From Mayfieldus sp963740555 (GTDB lineage: Bacteria; Actinomycetota; Thermoleophilia; Solirubrobacterales; 70-9): 64,000 bases of DNA. Both the position numbers and the translations under genes were made by a program. The notes under the pieces are model-generated. The model did no database searches, was not told the origin of the DNA, and saw only the letters and a program-made list of their open reading frames with translations. Numbering within the stretch: position 1 is the first letter of the stretch; each line of letters begins with the position of its first letter. Shown one piece after another: positions 7,767-15,099 of this stretch. The stretch lies in NCBI GenBank assembly GCA_963740555.1, contig CAVUES010000005.1, positions 365,187-429,186 on the forward strand, given 5' to 3'.

Positions 7767-8876
7767 TCAGCTGGCGAGTGTCGCCGGCAATCCCTCGAAC
7801 CGGGAGATGTCGGCGATCTCGGAGTCGATGGCTTTGCGCAGCTCGGCCGATGGCGCCTTTAGGGACTCAAGCTTGACCTCGATCCGGTTTCCCTTGCGCG
7901 CGTAGTGCCAGCCACCGACGACCGCCCCGTCGCGAACGATGATCGGGCGTAGCCATCCCCCGCCCCCCGCCTTCAGGTGCGTGCGGTGCTCGCGCGGCAG
8001 CGCGAAATCGCGATTCGCGTAGCCCAACATGTAGGTGTCGAAGGCGCCCAGCATCCGCAGCTGCCCCGGCGCCGCCGAGCGCCGCCTGGCCCCTTTCAGG
8101 GAGAGAAGCGTCTCGTCGCCGATCCGGGACTCGCTCAGCTCTCCCGCGATCTGGCCCAATCCGTCCCTCACCTCCCGCAGCCCGAGCCCCGACCACTTGG
8201 CGAAGTCGCGGTCGGTCGCGGGACCAAAGGCTCCGAGATAGCGACGGGAAAGCTCGGCGAGCGCCGCGTCACGGTCGAAGCGGGGCAGCCTCCCGAGCCA
8301 GTCGTCGCGCAGGACCAGGCAGGTGCTCTTGCCCTTGTCCGGACCAAGGCAGGCGGCTCCCGACGTCACCACGGATAAGGCGACATGCATCTGGGTCTGG
8401 GTGTTCAACTCGATGCCCGCCGCCTCCAGGCGGTCGTAGGCTTCGGGCCGGGTCATCGGGCCCTCCTTCTCGAGCGCCCGAACCACGACGCGAATCGCCT
8501 TGTCCTGGGTGGCCGCGGGGACCCCGAGCTGGCCGAGGCGCCGCCGCGACCACTTCTCGATCTGGGGCTCGAACAGGGGCAGCATCCAGCCCGCGTCCTC
8601 GGTGGGGATCAGATGGATGGTCATTCGCATCACCCAGGTGCGCAGAAGGGAGCGCTCCTCGGTCCGCGCGCGCTCCACGTCGGCGGCGGTGAGCCGGCGG
8701 CTGCGGGAGCGAAAGGTGAGCGGGCCCGCGTAGGTGTCCTGGGCCTGCGCTCCGCCGATCGCCCGGGCGATTTCCGCGGGGGCTCGCATCGATGTCGGGC
8801 GATGGAGAAGCTGCGCGGCGGCGCGCAGGCGCGGCAAGCGCTCGGGATCCTGTCGTCGAGCCGCGTTCGACGCCAC
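7767..8876 (-). CDS. Winged-helix DNA-binding protein, AlkZ-like (HTH_42) family
   Basis: A 369-residue protein of the winged-helix family that includes the DNA glycosylases AlkZ and YcaQ. Typical stretches are RAIGGAQAQDTYAGPLTFRS at the N-terminus, LRTWVMRMTIHLIP (the family's T-x-H-like strand) and GWLRPIIVRDGAVVGGWHY near the C-terminus. It probably binds or repairs damaged DNA, but many family members are uncharacterised. The GTG start at 8876 lies seven bases after the SCP2-like gene stop, so it is the last gene of a tight operon with the SDR and the acyl-CoA dehydrogenase. Confidence 0.8.
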   Translation of the reverse strand: MASNAARRQDPERLPRLRAAAQLLHRPTSMRAPAEIARAIGGAQAQDTYAGPLTFRSRSRRLTAADVERARTEERSLLRTWVMRMTIHLIPTEDAGWMLPLFEPQIEKWSRRRLGQLGVPAATQDKAIRVVVRALEKEGPMTRPEAYDRLEAAGIELNTQTQMHVALSVVTSGAACLGPDKGKSTCLVLRDDWLGRLPRFDRDAALAELSRRYLGAFGPATDRDFAKWSGLGLREVRDGLGQIAGELSESRIGDETLLSLKGARRRSAAPGQLRMLGAFDTYMLGYANRDFALPREHRTHLKAGGGGWLRPIIVRDGAVVGGWHYARKGNRIEVKLESLKAPSAELRKAIDSEIADISRFEGLPATLAS

Positions 8877-8882
8877 GCGCCG

Positions 8883-9245
8883 CTAGCGGACCTTTTTCAG
8901 CCGCGTCCGCTGCTCGTGGCGGTCGACCACCTGCGCGATCAGCTTCAGCACGTTGGGGTCGCCGGAAGCCTTGATGTGACCGTGCTCGTAGGCCTCGCGG
9001 TAGTCGCTGGCCGTTCCCTCGGCCGCGAGCTGATTGAAGTGCGAGCGGGATATCTCGACCGTGGCGCGGGCGTGGTCCGCTACGCCCTTGCTGATCTTCG
9101 GCCCCGGAAGCTCGACCCGGAACATCTGCACGTCCCCCCTGCCCCGCAGCTCGAGCTCGAAGACGAGCTTCAGCTTCGCCAGCGCCGGCACCTCCTTCTG
9201 GAAGCGCTGCACGGCGGTCTCGATCAGCTGCTGGGTGGACGCCAC
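8883..9245 (-). CDS. SCP2 sterol-carrier-like domain protein
   Basis: A 120-residue protein resembling a free-standing SCP2 domain: VFELELRGRGDVQMFRVELPG, a central dyad strand, and GHIKASGDPNVLKLIAQVVD at the C-terminus, the usual family ending where a helix caps the lipid pocket. It probably binds an acyl or isoprenoid lipid in the cytoplasm. The start is GTG 9245, ten bases after the SDR stop. It is part of an operon transcribed from the acyl-CoA dehydrogenase downwards. Confidence 0.7.
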   Translation of the reverse strand: MASTQQLIETAVQRFQKEVPALAKLKLVFELELRGRGDVQMFRVELPGPKISKGVADHARATVEISRSHFNQLAAEGTASDYREAYEHGHIKASGDPNVLKLIAQVVDRHEQRTRLKKVR

Positions 9246-9255
9246 CTAACGACTT

Positions 9256-9948
9256 CTACCAGGGGATCGGCTTGCGGTCGCGGAAGAAGCCTCCGGTCGG
9301 CCCGTCGTCGGGCAGCGTCGCCAGCCAAACGGCGGTGTCGGCGCCCTCCTCGACCGAGCGTGGAGCCGCCGACGTGCCCATGTCGGTGCGGACCCATCCC
9401 GGGCACATTGTGTTGACGAGGATCCCGCTGCCCGCCTCGTCGTTGGCGAGGATCCGGGTCAGGGCGTTGAGTCCCGCCTTCGAGATCCGGTAGGCGGCGC
9501 GCCCGCCCTGCATGTCGTCGAGCTGGCCGGCGCCGCTGGAGACGTTGGCGATCCGGCCGTGGGGGCTCTGGCGCAGCAGCGGCAGCGCCGCCTGGGAAAG
9601 CCGCCAGGCGCCGAACAGGTTGACCTCGAGCACGTCGTGGGCCTCGTCGAGGTCGTTGTCGGAAGCACCGGTCGGGGAGCCATATACGCCCGCGTTGTTG
9701 ACAAGGGCGTCAAGCCGTCCCGGCTCTGACTCGATCCTCTCCGCGAGCCTGTCGACGCTTGCCTGGTCGGCGACCTCGAGCTGCACGAAGGTGATCGCTT
9801 CGTGATCCGGCTCACCCGCCGCTTCGGGGTCGCGTGCCCCGGCGAGGACCAGATAACCGTGATCGGCCGCGAGCTGGCGGGCGACCTCGCGGCCGATCCC
9901 GCGGCTCGCGCCGCTGACCAGGGCGACGGGCTGGCCGTCGCCCGCCAC
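9256..9948 (-). CDS. Short-chain dehydrogenase/reductase
   Basis: A 230-residue classical SDR. The cofactor loop is SGASRGIG (near residue 12), NNAG follows at about residue 85, and the catalytic YRISK (Y-x-x-x-K) occurs near residue 155 with a preceding serine. An Arg after the cofactor strand (AGARD) suggests NADP(H). The substrate is unknown. The GTG start at 9948 directly abuts the stop codon of the acyl-CoA dehydrogenase at 9949, so the genes are translationally coupled. Confidence 0.88.
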   Translation of the reverse strand: MAGDGQPVALVSGASRGIGREVARQLAADHGYLVLAGARDPEAAGEPDHEAITFVQLEVADQASVDRLAERIESEPGRLDALVNNAGVYGSPTGASDNDLDEAHDVLEVNLFGAWRLSQAALPLLRQSPHGRIANVSSGAGQLDDMQGGRAAYRISKAGLNALTRILANDEAGSGILVNTMCPGWVRTDMGTSAAPRSVEEGADTAVWLATLPDDGPTGGFFRDRKPIPW

Positions 9949-11163
9949 TTAGATCTTGTTCCGCTCGATCAGCTTGCGGCCGATGATCATGCGCTGGATT
10001 TCCGACGTGCCCTCGCCGATCAAAAGCAGCGGCGCGTCGCGGTAGAGGCGCTCGATCTCGTACTCCTTCGAGTAGCCGTAGCCGCCGTGGATGCGGAACG
10101 CGTCCTCGACCACCTCCTTGCCGGTCTCCGACGCGAACAGCTTTGCCATCCCGGCCTCGAGGTCGGAGCGCTCGCCGGCATCCTTGAGCCGCGCCGCCCT
10201 CATCGTCAACATGCGCGCGGCCTCGACCTTGGTCGCCATGTCGGCGAGCTTGAACTGGATCGCCTGGTGCTGGGCGATCGGCTTGCCGAAGGTCTTGCGC
10301 TCCTGGCTGTAGCGCAGCGCCAGCTCCAGCGCCCGCTGGGCGATGCCGACTCCGCGCGCCGCGACGTTGACCCGCCCCACCTCGAGCGAGTCCATCATCT
10401 GGCGAAAGCCCTGGCCGAGGCCCTCCTCCTCGCCGCCGAGGATGCGGTCCGGCGGGCACTTGTAGCCGTTGTAGACCAGCTCGGTGGACTCGACGCCCTT
10501 GTAGCCCATCTTCTTGATCTTCGGGGGGATGTCGAGCCCGGCGTAATCGCCGCTGTTCTTCTCCGCCCAGGGCTCCTTCTCGGTGATGAAGCAGGTCATG
10601 CCGGCGTAGGGCGGGTCGGCCTTGGGGTCGTCCTTCATCAGCACGAAGATCACTCCGGACCCGAGGCCGTTGGTGACCCACATCTTCTGGCCGTTGAGCT
10701 CCCAGTTCCCGTCCTCGCCCTTCTTCGCGGTCGCCTTTATGCCCTGCACGTCGGAGCCGCACTCGGGCTCCGAGAGCGAGAAGGCGGCGCGGATCTCGCC
10801 GGTCGCCATCTTGGGCAGGAAGTAGTCCTTCTGCTCGTCGGTGCCGAACTTCATCAGCAGGTAGGAGCCGATGAAGTGGGTGTTGACGACGCCCGAGATC
10901 GAGATCCAACCGCGCGACAGCTCCTCGACGATCATCGCGTAGGTCGTCAGGTCGAGCCCCATGCCGCCGTACTCCTCGGGGATCGTGACCCCGAACAGGC
11001 CCAGCTCCTTCATCTGCTCGACGATCGGCTCGGGGAACTTGTCCTCGGCGTCGTACTCCTCGGCGTTGGGGAGGATCTCCCCGTCGACGAACTGGTGGAC
11101 CATCTCGATGATGGCCTTCTGCTCGTCGCTGATCTCTTGGTAATTCGCGGTCTCTACAGCCAT
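9949..11163 (-). CDS. Acyl-CoA dehydrogenase, candidate methylsuccinyl-CoA dehydrogenase
   Basis: A 404-residue FAD-dependent acyl-CoA dehydrogenase. It has the FAD motif AFSLSEPECGSDV, the substrate strand KMWVTNG, FGKPIAQHQAIQFKLADMAT and the C-terminal LIGEGTSEIQRMIIGR. The wording KKMGYKGVESTEL and MMDSLEVGRVNVAARGVGIA matches the enzyme in actinobacterial ethylmalonyl-CoA clusters, proposed to oxidise methylsuccinyl-CoA to mesaconyl-CoA. It lacks the long N-terminal extension of the proteobacterial enzyme. ATG 11163 has TATTCT six bases upstream. It heads the SDR, SCP2 and AlkZ-like operon. Confidence 0.85.
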   Translation of the reverse strand: MAVETANYQEISDEQKAIIEMVHQFVDGEILPNAEEYDAEDKFPEPIVEQMKELGLFGVTIPEEYGGMGLDLTTYAMIVEELSRGWISISGVVNTHFIGSYLLMKFGTDEQKDYFLPKMATGEIRAAFSLSEPECGSDVQGIKATAKKGEDGNWELNGQKMWVTNGLGSGVIFVLMKDDPKADPPYAGMTCFITEKEPWAEKNSGDYAGLDIPPKIKKMGYKGVESTELVYNGYKCPPDRILGGEEEGLGQGFRQMMDSLEVGRVNVAARGVGIAQRALELALRYSQERKTFGKPIAQHQAIQFKLADMATKVEAARMLTMRAARLKDAGERSDLEAGMAKLFASETGKEVVEDAFRIHGGYGYSKEYEIERLYRDAPLLLIGEGTSEIQRMIIGRKLIERNKI

Positions 11164-11169
11164 GGCCGC

Positions 11170-11175
11170 AGAATA
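11170..11175 (-). promoter_or_regulatory. -10 box TATTCT, leaderless promoter of the acyl-CoA dehydrogenase operon
   Basis: TATTCT on the minus strand ends six bases before ATG 11163, with no Shine-Dalgarno sequence. Confidence 0.6.
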
Positions 11176-11200
11176 CCTGCGCGCATTCGCCGGGCGCCGG

Positions 11201-11650
11201 TCAGTAAGCGAGCTGCTCGTCGAACTCGCTCGGTCGTCCCTCGCGGGTGAAGTCGAAGAGGTTCCAGACCGGCTCCAGGGTGCCCACGTGGCGCGGATCC
11301 TGTCCCGGGTCCCAGGTCCCGTAGAAGAGCTCCGAGCTCCAGAAATGACGGATCGTGTCCCCGTCGCGCTGAAAGATGGTGAGCATCGGTCGCTGCGCCC
11401 CCTCAGCCGTCTCCGCGTGGTAGTCGCGCTTGAAGGTCGTCCCCCGCGAGGAAAGCAGGCGGAGGCGCCGCCAGCCACGCTCCTCGGCGAAGGCGACGAT
11501 GCGATCCAGAGGCGCCTGCGCGACGACGGCGAAGTTGACGATCTGGGTTGCGTGCTCGACGGCACCGTCGAGCTGGTCGAGGAGGGCGACGCACGACGGG
11601 CAGGGCCCTTCGGTGAGGGGTAGCTGACCGGTGCGCGCCCCCTGACTCAT
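11201..11650 (-). CDS. Short DUF899 thioredoxin-like protein
   Basis: A 149-residue protein matching the core and C-terminus of the DUF899 family: GPCPSCVALLDQLDGA (the C-x-x-C loop), VVAQAPLDRIVAFAEERGW, then TTFKRDYH and a C-terminal LFDFTREGRP. Normal members are about 230 residues and begin some 60-70 residues earlier with a charged helix and a VSLADLF-type strand, which are missing here. The reading frame upstream belongs to the GNAT gene, so this is a naturally short form or an N-terminally truncated gene. Confidence 0.7.
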   Translation of the reverse strand: MSQGARTGQLPLTEGPCPSCVALLDQLDGAVEHATQIVNFAVVAQAPLDRIVAFAEERGWRRLRLLSSRGTTFKRDYHAETAEGAQRPMLTIFQRDGDTIRHFWSSELFYGTWDPGQDPRHVGTLEPVWNLFDFTREGRPSEFDEQLAY

Positions 11651-11667
11651 CGGTCCAGGACTGCGGA

Positions 11668-12117
11668 TCAAAGCGGCCAGTGGAAGCTGTAGGACTGGCC
11701 CACGCCACCCTCGCGCTGGTAGAAGCGATGCGCGTCGACCCGATCGATGCCGGAATCGAGCTCGAGGTGGGTGGCGCCGGCCACCCGCGCCCAATCCTTC
11801 GCCGCGTTGAGCAAAGCCGCGCCAATCCCTTCGGATCGGCGCTCTGGGTCGACGGCCAGGTCCTCGACCCAGCAGCGCTGTCCAAAGCGCACGGAGTTCA
11901 ACTCCAGGTAGGCCGTGCAGAAGCCGACCAGGGCATCGCCGTCCTCGGCCACGAGCACCGAGCTCCGCTCCGCGCCGATCGCCTCGGCCAGGGCCCGGCG
12001 GGCGTACGGCTCGTCCCATTGGGGCGGCATGAAGCCCGGCGGCGCGAACAGCCACTCGTACAGCTCCACGACTCGTTCCTCCTCCCCCGGCTTCGCCTCA
12101 CGGATCACGGCGCTCAT
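11668..12117 (-). CDS. GNAT family N-acetyltransferase
   Basis: A 149-residue GNAT acetyltransferase. VIREAKPGEEERVVELYEWL is the first strand and helix, VEDLAVDPERRSEGIGAALL carries the acetyl-CoA loop (R-x-x-G-I-G/A), and RFYQREGGV near the C-terminus is the usual closing motif. The acceptor is unknown. ATG 12117 is chosen over GTG 12126 because TACAGT sits seven bases upstream of it. Confidence 0.85.
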   Translation of the reverse strand: MSAVIREAKPGEEERVVELYEWLFAPPGFMPPQWDEPYARRALAEAIGAERSSVLVAEDGDALVGFCTAYLELNSVRFGQRCWVEDLAVDPERRSEGIGAALLNAAKDWARVAGATHLELDSGIDRVDAHRFYQREGGVGQSYSFHWPL

Positions 12118-12124
12118 CGAGCGC

Positions 12125-12130
12125 ACTGTA
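12125..12130 (-). promoter_or_regulatory. -10 box TACAGT, leaderless promoter of the GNAT gene
   Basis: TACAGT on the minus strand ends seven bases before ATG 12117. The same hexamer is used nine bases before ATG 12598 of the neighbouring gene. Confidence 0.55.
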
Positions 12131-12139
12131 AAGCGGGGC

Positions 12140-12598
12140 TCAGGCGCGGGCGGCTTGCTTCAGCGCTTCGATCTGGTCCCGGTGGAGGCCGTAGACGCCG
12201 TCGAGCTCTTCCAAGTCGTCGAGGGTGAAGTACCCACCCTGCTGCTCGCGCCGGCCGATCAGGCCTGCTGCCTGATGGAAGCTGAGGCCGACTCGGCATA
12301 GCTGGTCAAAGGTGGCCCGGTTGAGGTCGAGGACCAATCCAGGCCAACTCGGCTGCTCCAGCCGACTCGACTGCTCCGGTGGCGAGAGCTCCGGCGGCCG
12401 CCCCTCCGACTCGAGAGGCTCGGGAGCCGCAACCGGCGCCTCTTCGAGGCGTGCGGGCTCTTCATGGCGTGCGGGTTCCGGAGCTGCAACGGGCAGCCAT
12501 CCCGCGTCCACGTCGCCCTCGCGCAGCGAAGCCGGCTCCGCCGGCAAAAGCTCCGCCGGCAGCCATTCGTTCGCCGTCTGCCTTGCCTCCCGCGGCAT
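12140..12598 (-). CDS. Helix-hairpin-helix (ComEA-like) domain protein
   Basis: A 152-residue protein. Residues 1-90 are low-complexity and rich in Pro, Glu and Ala. Residues 92-150 form a helix-hairpin-helix unit: DLNRATFDQLCRVGLSFHQA, then GGYFTLDDLEELDGVYGLH. The N-A-x-x-x-x-L and G-x-F-x-x-x-D-L spacing is typical of ComEA-type DNA-binding tails, but there is no signal peptide or membrane segment, so a role in DNA uptake is not implied. ATG 12598 has TACAGT nine bases upstream. Confidence 0.72.
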   Translation of the reverse strand: MPREARQTANEWLPAELLPAEPASLREGDVDAGWLPVAAPEPARHEEPARLEEAPVAAPEPLESEGRPPELSPPEQSSRLEQPSWPGLVLDLNRATFDQLCRVGLSFHQAAGLIGRREQQGGYFTLDDLEELDGVYGLHRDQIEALKQAARA

Positions 12599-12652
12599 GG
12601 TCAAAGCACTGTAGTCACCCTACGGGCGAACCTCAAACGACAACCGCTCGGG

Positions 12653-12658
12653 TAGATT
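12653..12658 (+). promoter_or_regulatory. -10 box TAGATT, leaderless promoter of the malyl-CoA lyase gene
   Basis: TAGATT ends eight bases before ATG 12667, with no Shine-Dalgarno sequence between. Confidence 0.5.
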
Positions 12659-12666
12659 GCGGCGCC

Positions 12667-13716
12667 ATGAGACACCCGAGAGAGTTCTTCAAGCCGCTGG
12701 CGATCGACGCGCCGGAGCCGCCGCGCGAGATCCCGGTCAAGCCGCAGCGGATGATCCATTTCCTCGACTTCTCGAACGAGAAGATGGCTTCGAAGGCCGC
12801 CGACATCGCCGAGCAGACCGATGTCCTGCTCGGCAACCTCGAGGACGCGATCCCGGTCGACCGCAAGGAGGCGGCCCGTCGCGGCTTCATCGAGACCGTC
12901 AAGGGCTCCGACCTCAGCGCAACGACGCTGTGGACGCGGGTCAACTCGCTGGAGAGCCCGTGGGTGCTAGACGACCTCACCGAGCTGGTGACCGAGATCG
13001 GCGACCAGCTCGAGGTGATCATGGTCCCCAAGGTCGAGGGCCCCTGGGACATCCACTACGTCGATCGCCTGCTGGCCCAGCTGGAGGCGAAGGCGAAGCT
13101 CGATAAGCCGCTGCTGATCCACGCGATCCTCGAGACCTCGACCGGGGTCGTCAACGTGGAGGAGATCGCCTACGCGAGCCCCCGCATGCAGGGGATGAGC
13201 TTCGGCCCCGCCGACCTCGCTGCCTTCCGGCGCATGAAGACGACTCGCGTCGGCGGCGGCCATCCCGCCTACCGGGTGATCGAGGATCCCGACCCCGACG
13301 ACCCGGAAGCCCCCCGCGATACCGCCCAGCAGGACCCGTGGCACTACTCGATCGCCCGCATGGTCGACGCCTGCACCTCGGCCGGCATCCTGCCCGTCTA
13401 CGGCCCCTACGGCGACATCAAGGACACGCTCGGATGCGAGACCCAGTTCCGGGCCGCGTTCCTGCTCGGCTGCGTCGGCGCCTGGTCGCTGCACCCGGTT
13501 CAGATCGAGATCGCGAAGAAGGTGTTCAGCCCGCCGCCTGACGAGGTCAAGTTCGCCAAGAAGGTGCTGGAGGCGATCCCCGATGGCCGCGGCGTGCACA
13601 TGATCGACGGCAAGATGCAGGACGACGCGACCTGGAAGCAGTGCAAGGTGATGGTGACGCTGGCCGAGATGCTGGCCGAGAAGGACCCGGAGCTGGCGAA
13701 GCTCTACGAGCTCTAG
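12667..13716 (+). CDS. L-malyl-CoA/beta-methylmalyl-CoA lyase (HpcH/HpaI-CitE superfamily)
   Basis: A 349-residue CoA-ester lyase that splits beta-methylmalyl-CoA to glyoxylate and propionyl-CoA and can condense glyoxylate with acetyl-CoA. The barrel motifs are LLGNLEDAIPVDRKEAARRG (acidic metal ligands), TLWTRVNSL (substrate arginine), VIMVPKVEGPWD and LIHAILETSTGVVNVEEIA (metal-binding Glu). It ends with a long MIDGKMQDDATWKQC segment. The start MRHPREFFKPLAI matches the actinobacterial ethylmalonyl-CoA pathway form. Its TAG stop shares the tetramer CTAG with the stop of the convergent trpB2. Confidence 0.87.
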   Translation: MRHPREFFKPLAIDAPEPPREIPVKPQRMIHFLDFSNEKMASKAADIAEQTDVLLGNLEDAIPVDRKEAARRGFIETVKGSDLSATTLWTRVNSLESPWVLDDLTELVTEIGDQLEVIMVPKVEGPWDIHYVDRLLAQLEAKAKLDKPLLIHAILETSTGVVNVEEIAYASPRMQGMSFGPADLAAFRRMKTTRVGGGHPAYRVIEDPDPDDPEAPRDTAQQDPWHYSIARMVDACTSAGILPVYGPYGDIKDTLGCETQFRAAFLLGCVGAWSLHPVQIEIAKKVFSPPPDEVKFAKKVLEAIPDGRGVHMIDGKMQDDATWKQCKVMVTLAEMLAEKDPELAKLYEL

Positions 13717-15077
13717 GCGATCGCCGGCGCCTCGGGAAGGCGCTCAAGCGCCGCCTGCATGTCGGCCTCGGAGAACTCCAGGTCCTCGAGCTCACCGGCG
13801 TGGAAGGCGTCGTAGGCGCCCATGTCGAAGTGGCCGTGGCCCGATAGGCCGAGCAGGATCACCCGCTCCTCGCCCGCCTGCTTCGCCGCCTCGGCCTCGT
13901 CGAAGACCGCCTTGATCGCGTGCGCGGGCTCTGGGCCGGGGACGATGCCCTCGGTGCGGGCGAAGCGCACCGCCGCCTCGAAGGCCGCCGTCTGGGCGAC
14001 CGCTGTCGCCTCGACGATCCCCTCCTTGACCAGGCCGCAGAGGCTCGGCGCGTCGCCGTGGTAGCGCAGGCCCCCGGCGTGCACCGGTGGGGGGACGAAG
14101 TCGTGGCCGAGCGTGTACATCGGCATCAGCGGCGTCATGCCGACGGTATCGCCGAAGTCGTAGGCGTAGGCGCCGCGCGTAAGGGTCGGACATGCGGCGG
14201 GCTCAGCGGCGAGGAAGCGCGTGCCCTTGCCCTCGCGAAGGTTGGCGCGGATGAACGGATAGGAGAGCCCGGCGAAGTTGGACCCTCCGCCGACACAGCC
14301 GACGACGACGTCGGGGTACTCGCCGGCCATCTCCAGTTGCGCGATCGCCTCCTGCCCGATCACCGTCTGGTGCAGCAAGACATGGTTGAGCACCGAGCCG
14401 AGGGCATAGTTGGTGTCGTCGGAGCCGGCGGCGACCTCGACCGCCTCGGAGATCGCGATTCCCAGGCTCCCGGTGGGGTGCTCGGCCTGCGAGCGGCCGG
14501 CCTCGGTGAGGTCGGAGGGGCTGCGGTGCACCGTGGCCCCCCAGGTCTCGATCATCGCCCGCCGGTAGGGCTTCTGGTCGTAGGAGACTCCGACCATGAA
14601 CACCTCGCACTGGAGCCCGAACAGCGTGCAGGCTAGGGCCAGCGCCGAGCCCCACTGCCCCGCCCCTGTCTCGGTGGCGAGCTTGCGCACCCCGGCCTCG
14701 CGGTTGTAGTACGCCTGTGCAACCGCCGTGTTGGGCTTGTGCGAGCCGGCCGGCGAGACCCCCTCGTACTTGTAGTAGATGTGGGCCGGCGTATCGAGGG
14801 CGCGCTCCAGCCGTCTGGCCCGGTAGAGCGGCGACGGCCGCCAGAGGCGGTAGATCTCCCGCACCTCGTCGGGGATCTCGATCTCGGGCTCGGTCGAGAC
14901 CTCCTGCTCGATCAGCCCGATCGGAAAGATCGGAGTGAGGTCGTCAGGGCCGGCGGGCTCGCCCGTCCCCGGGTTGAGCGGCGGCAGCGGCTCGCCCGGG
15001 AGGTCGGGCATCAGGTTGACCCAATGGGTCGGGATCTCCGACTCGCCGAGCAGGTATTTGGTCGGTTGCTCCCCCAT
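13713..15077 (-). CDS. trpB2: TrpB2-type tryptophan synthase beta chain
   Basis: A 454-residue PLP enzyme of the TrpB2 branch, which makes tryptophan from indole and serine, usually without TrpA. RPSPLYRARRLERAL precedes the PLP lysine in GVSPAGSHKPNTAVAQAYY; GAGQWGSALALAC and VGCVGGGSNFAG are the active-site Glu region and the glycine-rich phosphate loop. The N-terminal extension and total length fit TrpB2, not TrpB1. No other trp gene is nearby. ATG 15077 has TAGAAT nine bases upstream. Its stop overlaps that of the convergent lyase gene. Confidence 0.92.
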   Translation of the reverse strand: MGEQPTKYLLGESEIPTHWVNLMPDLPGEPLPPLNPGTGEPAGPDDLTPIFPIGLIEQEVSTEPEIEIPDEVREIYRLWRPSPLYRARRLERALDTPAHIYYKYEGVSPAGSHKPNTAVAQAYYNREAGVRKLATETGAGQWGSALALACTLFGLQCEVFMVGVSYDQKPYRRAMIETWGATVHRSPSDLTEAGRSQAEHPTGSLGIAISEAVEVAAGSDDTNYALGSVLNHVLLHQTVIGQEAIAQLEMAGEYPDVVVGCVGGGSNFAGLSYPFIRANLREGKGTRFLAAEPAACPTLTRGAYAYDFGDTVGMTPLMPMYTLGHDFVPPPVHAGGLRYHGDAPSLCGLVKEGIVEATAVAQTAAFEAAVRFARTEGIVPGPEPAHAIKAVFDEAEAAKQAGEERVILLGLSGHGHFDMGAYDAFHAGELEDLEFSEADMQAALERLPEAPAIA

Positions 15078-15099
15078 CCGGGGGCGATTCTATGCCCGG

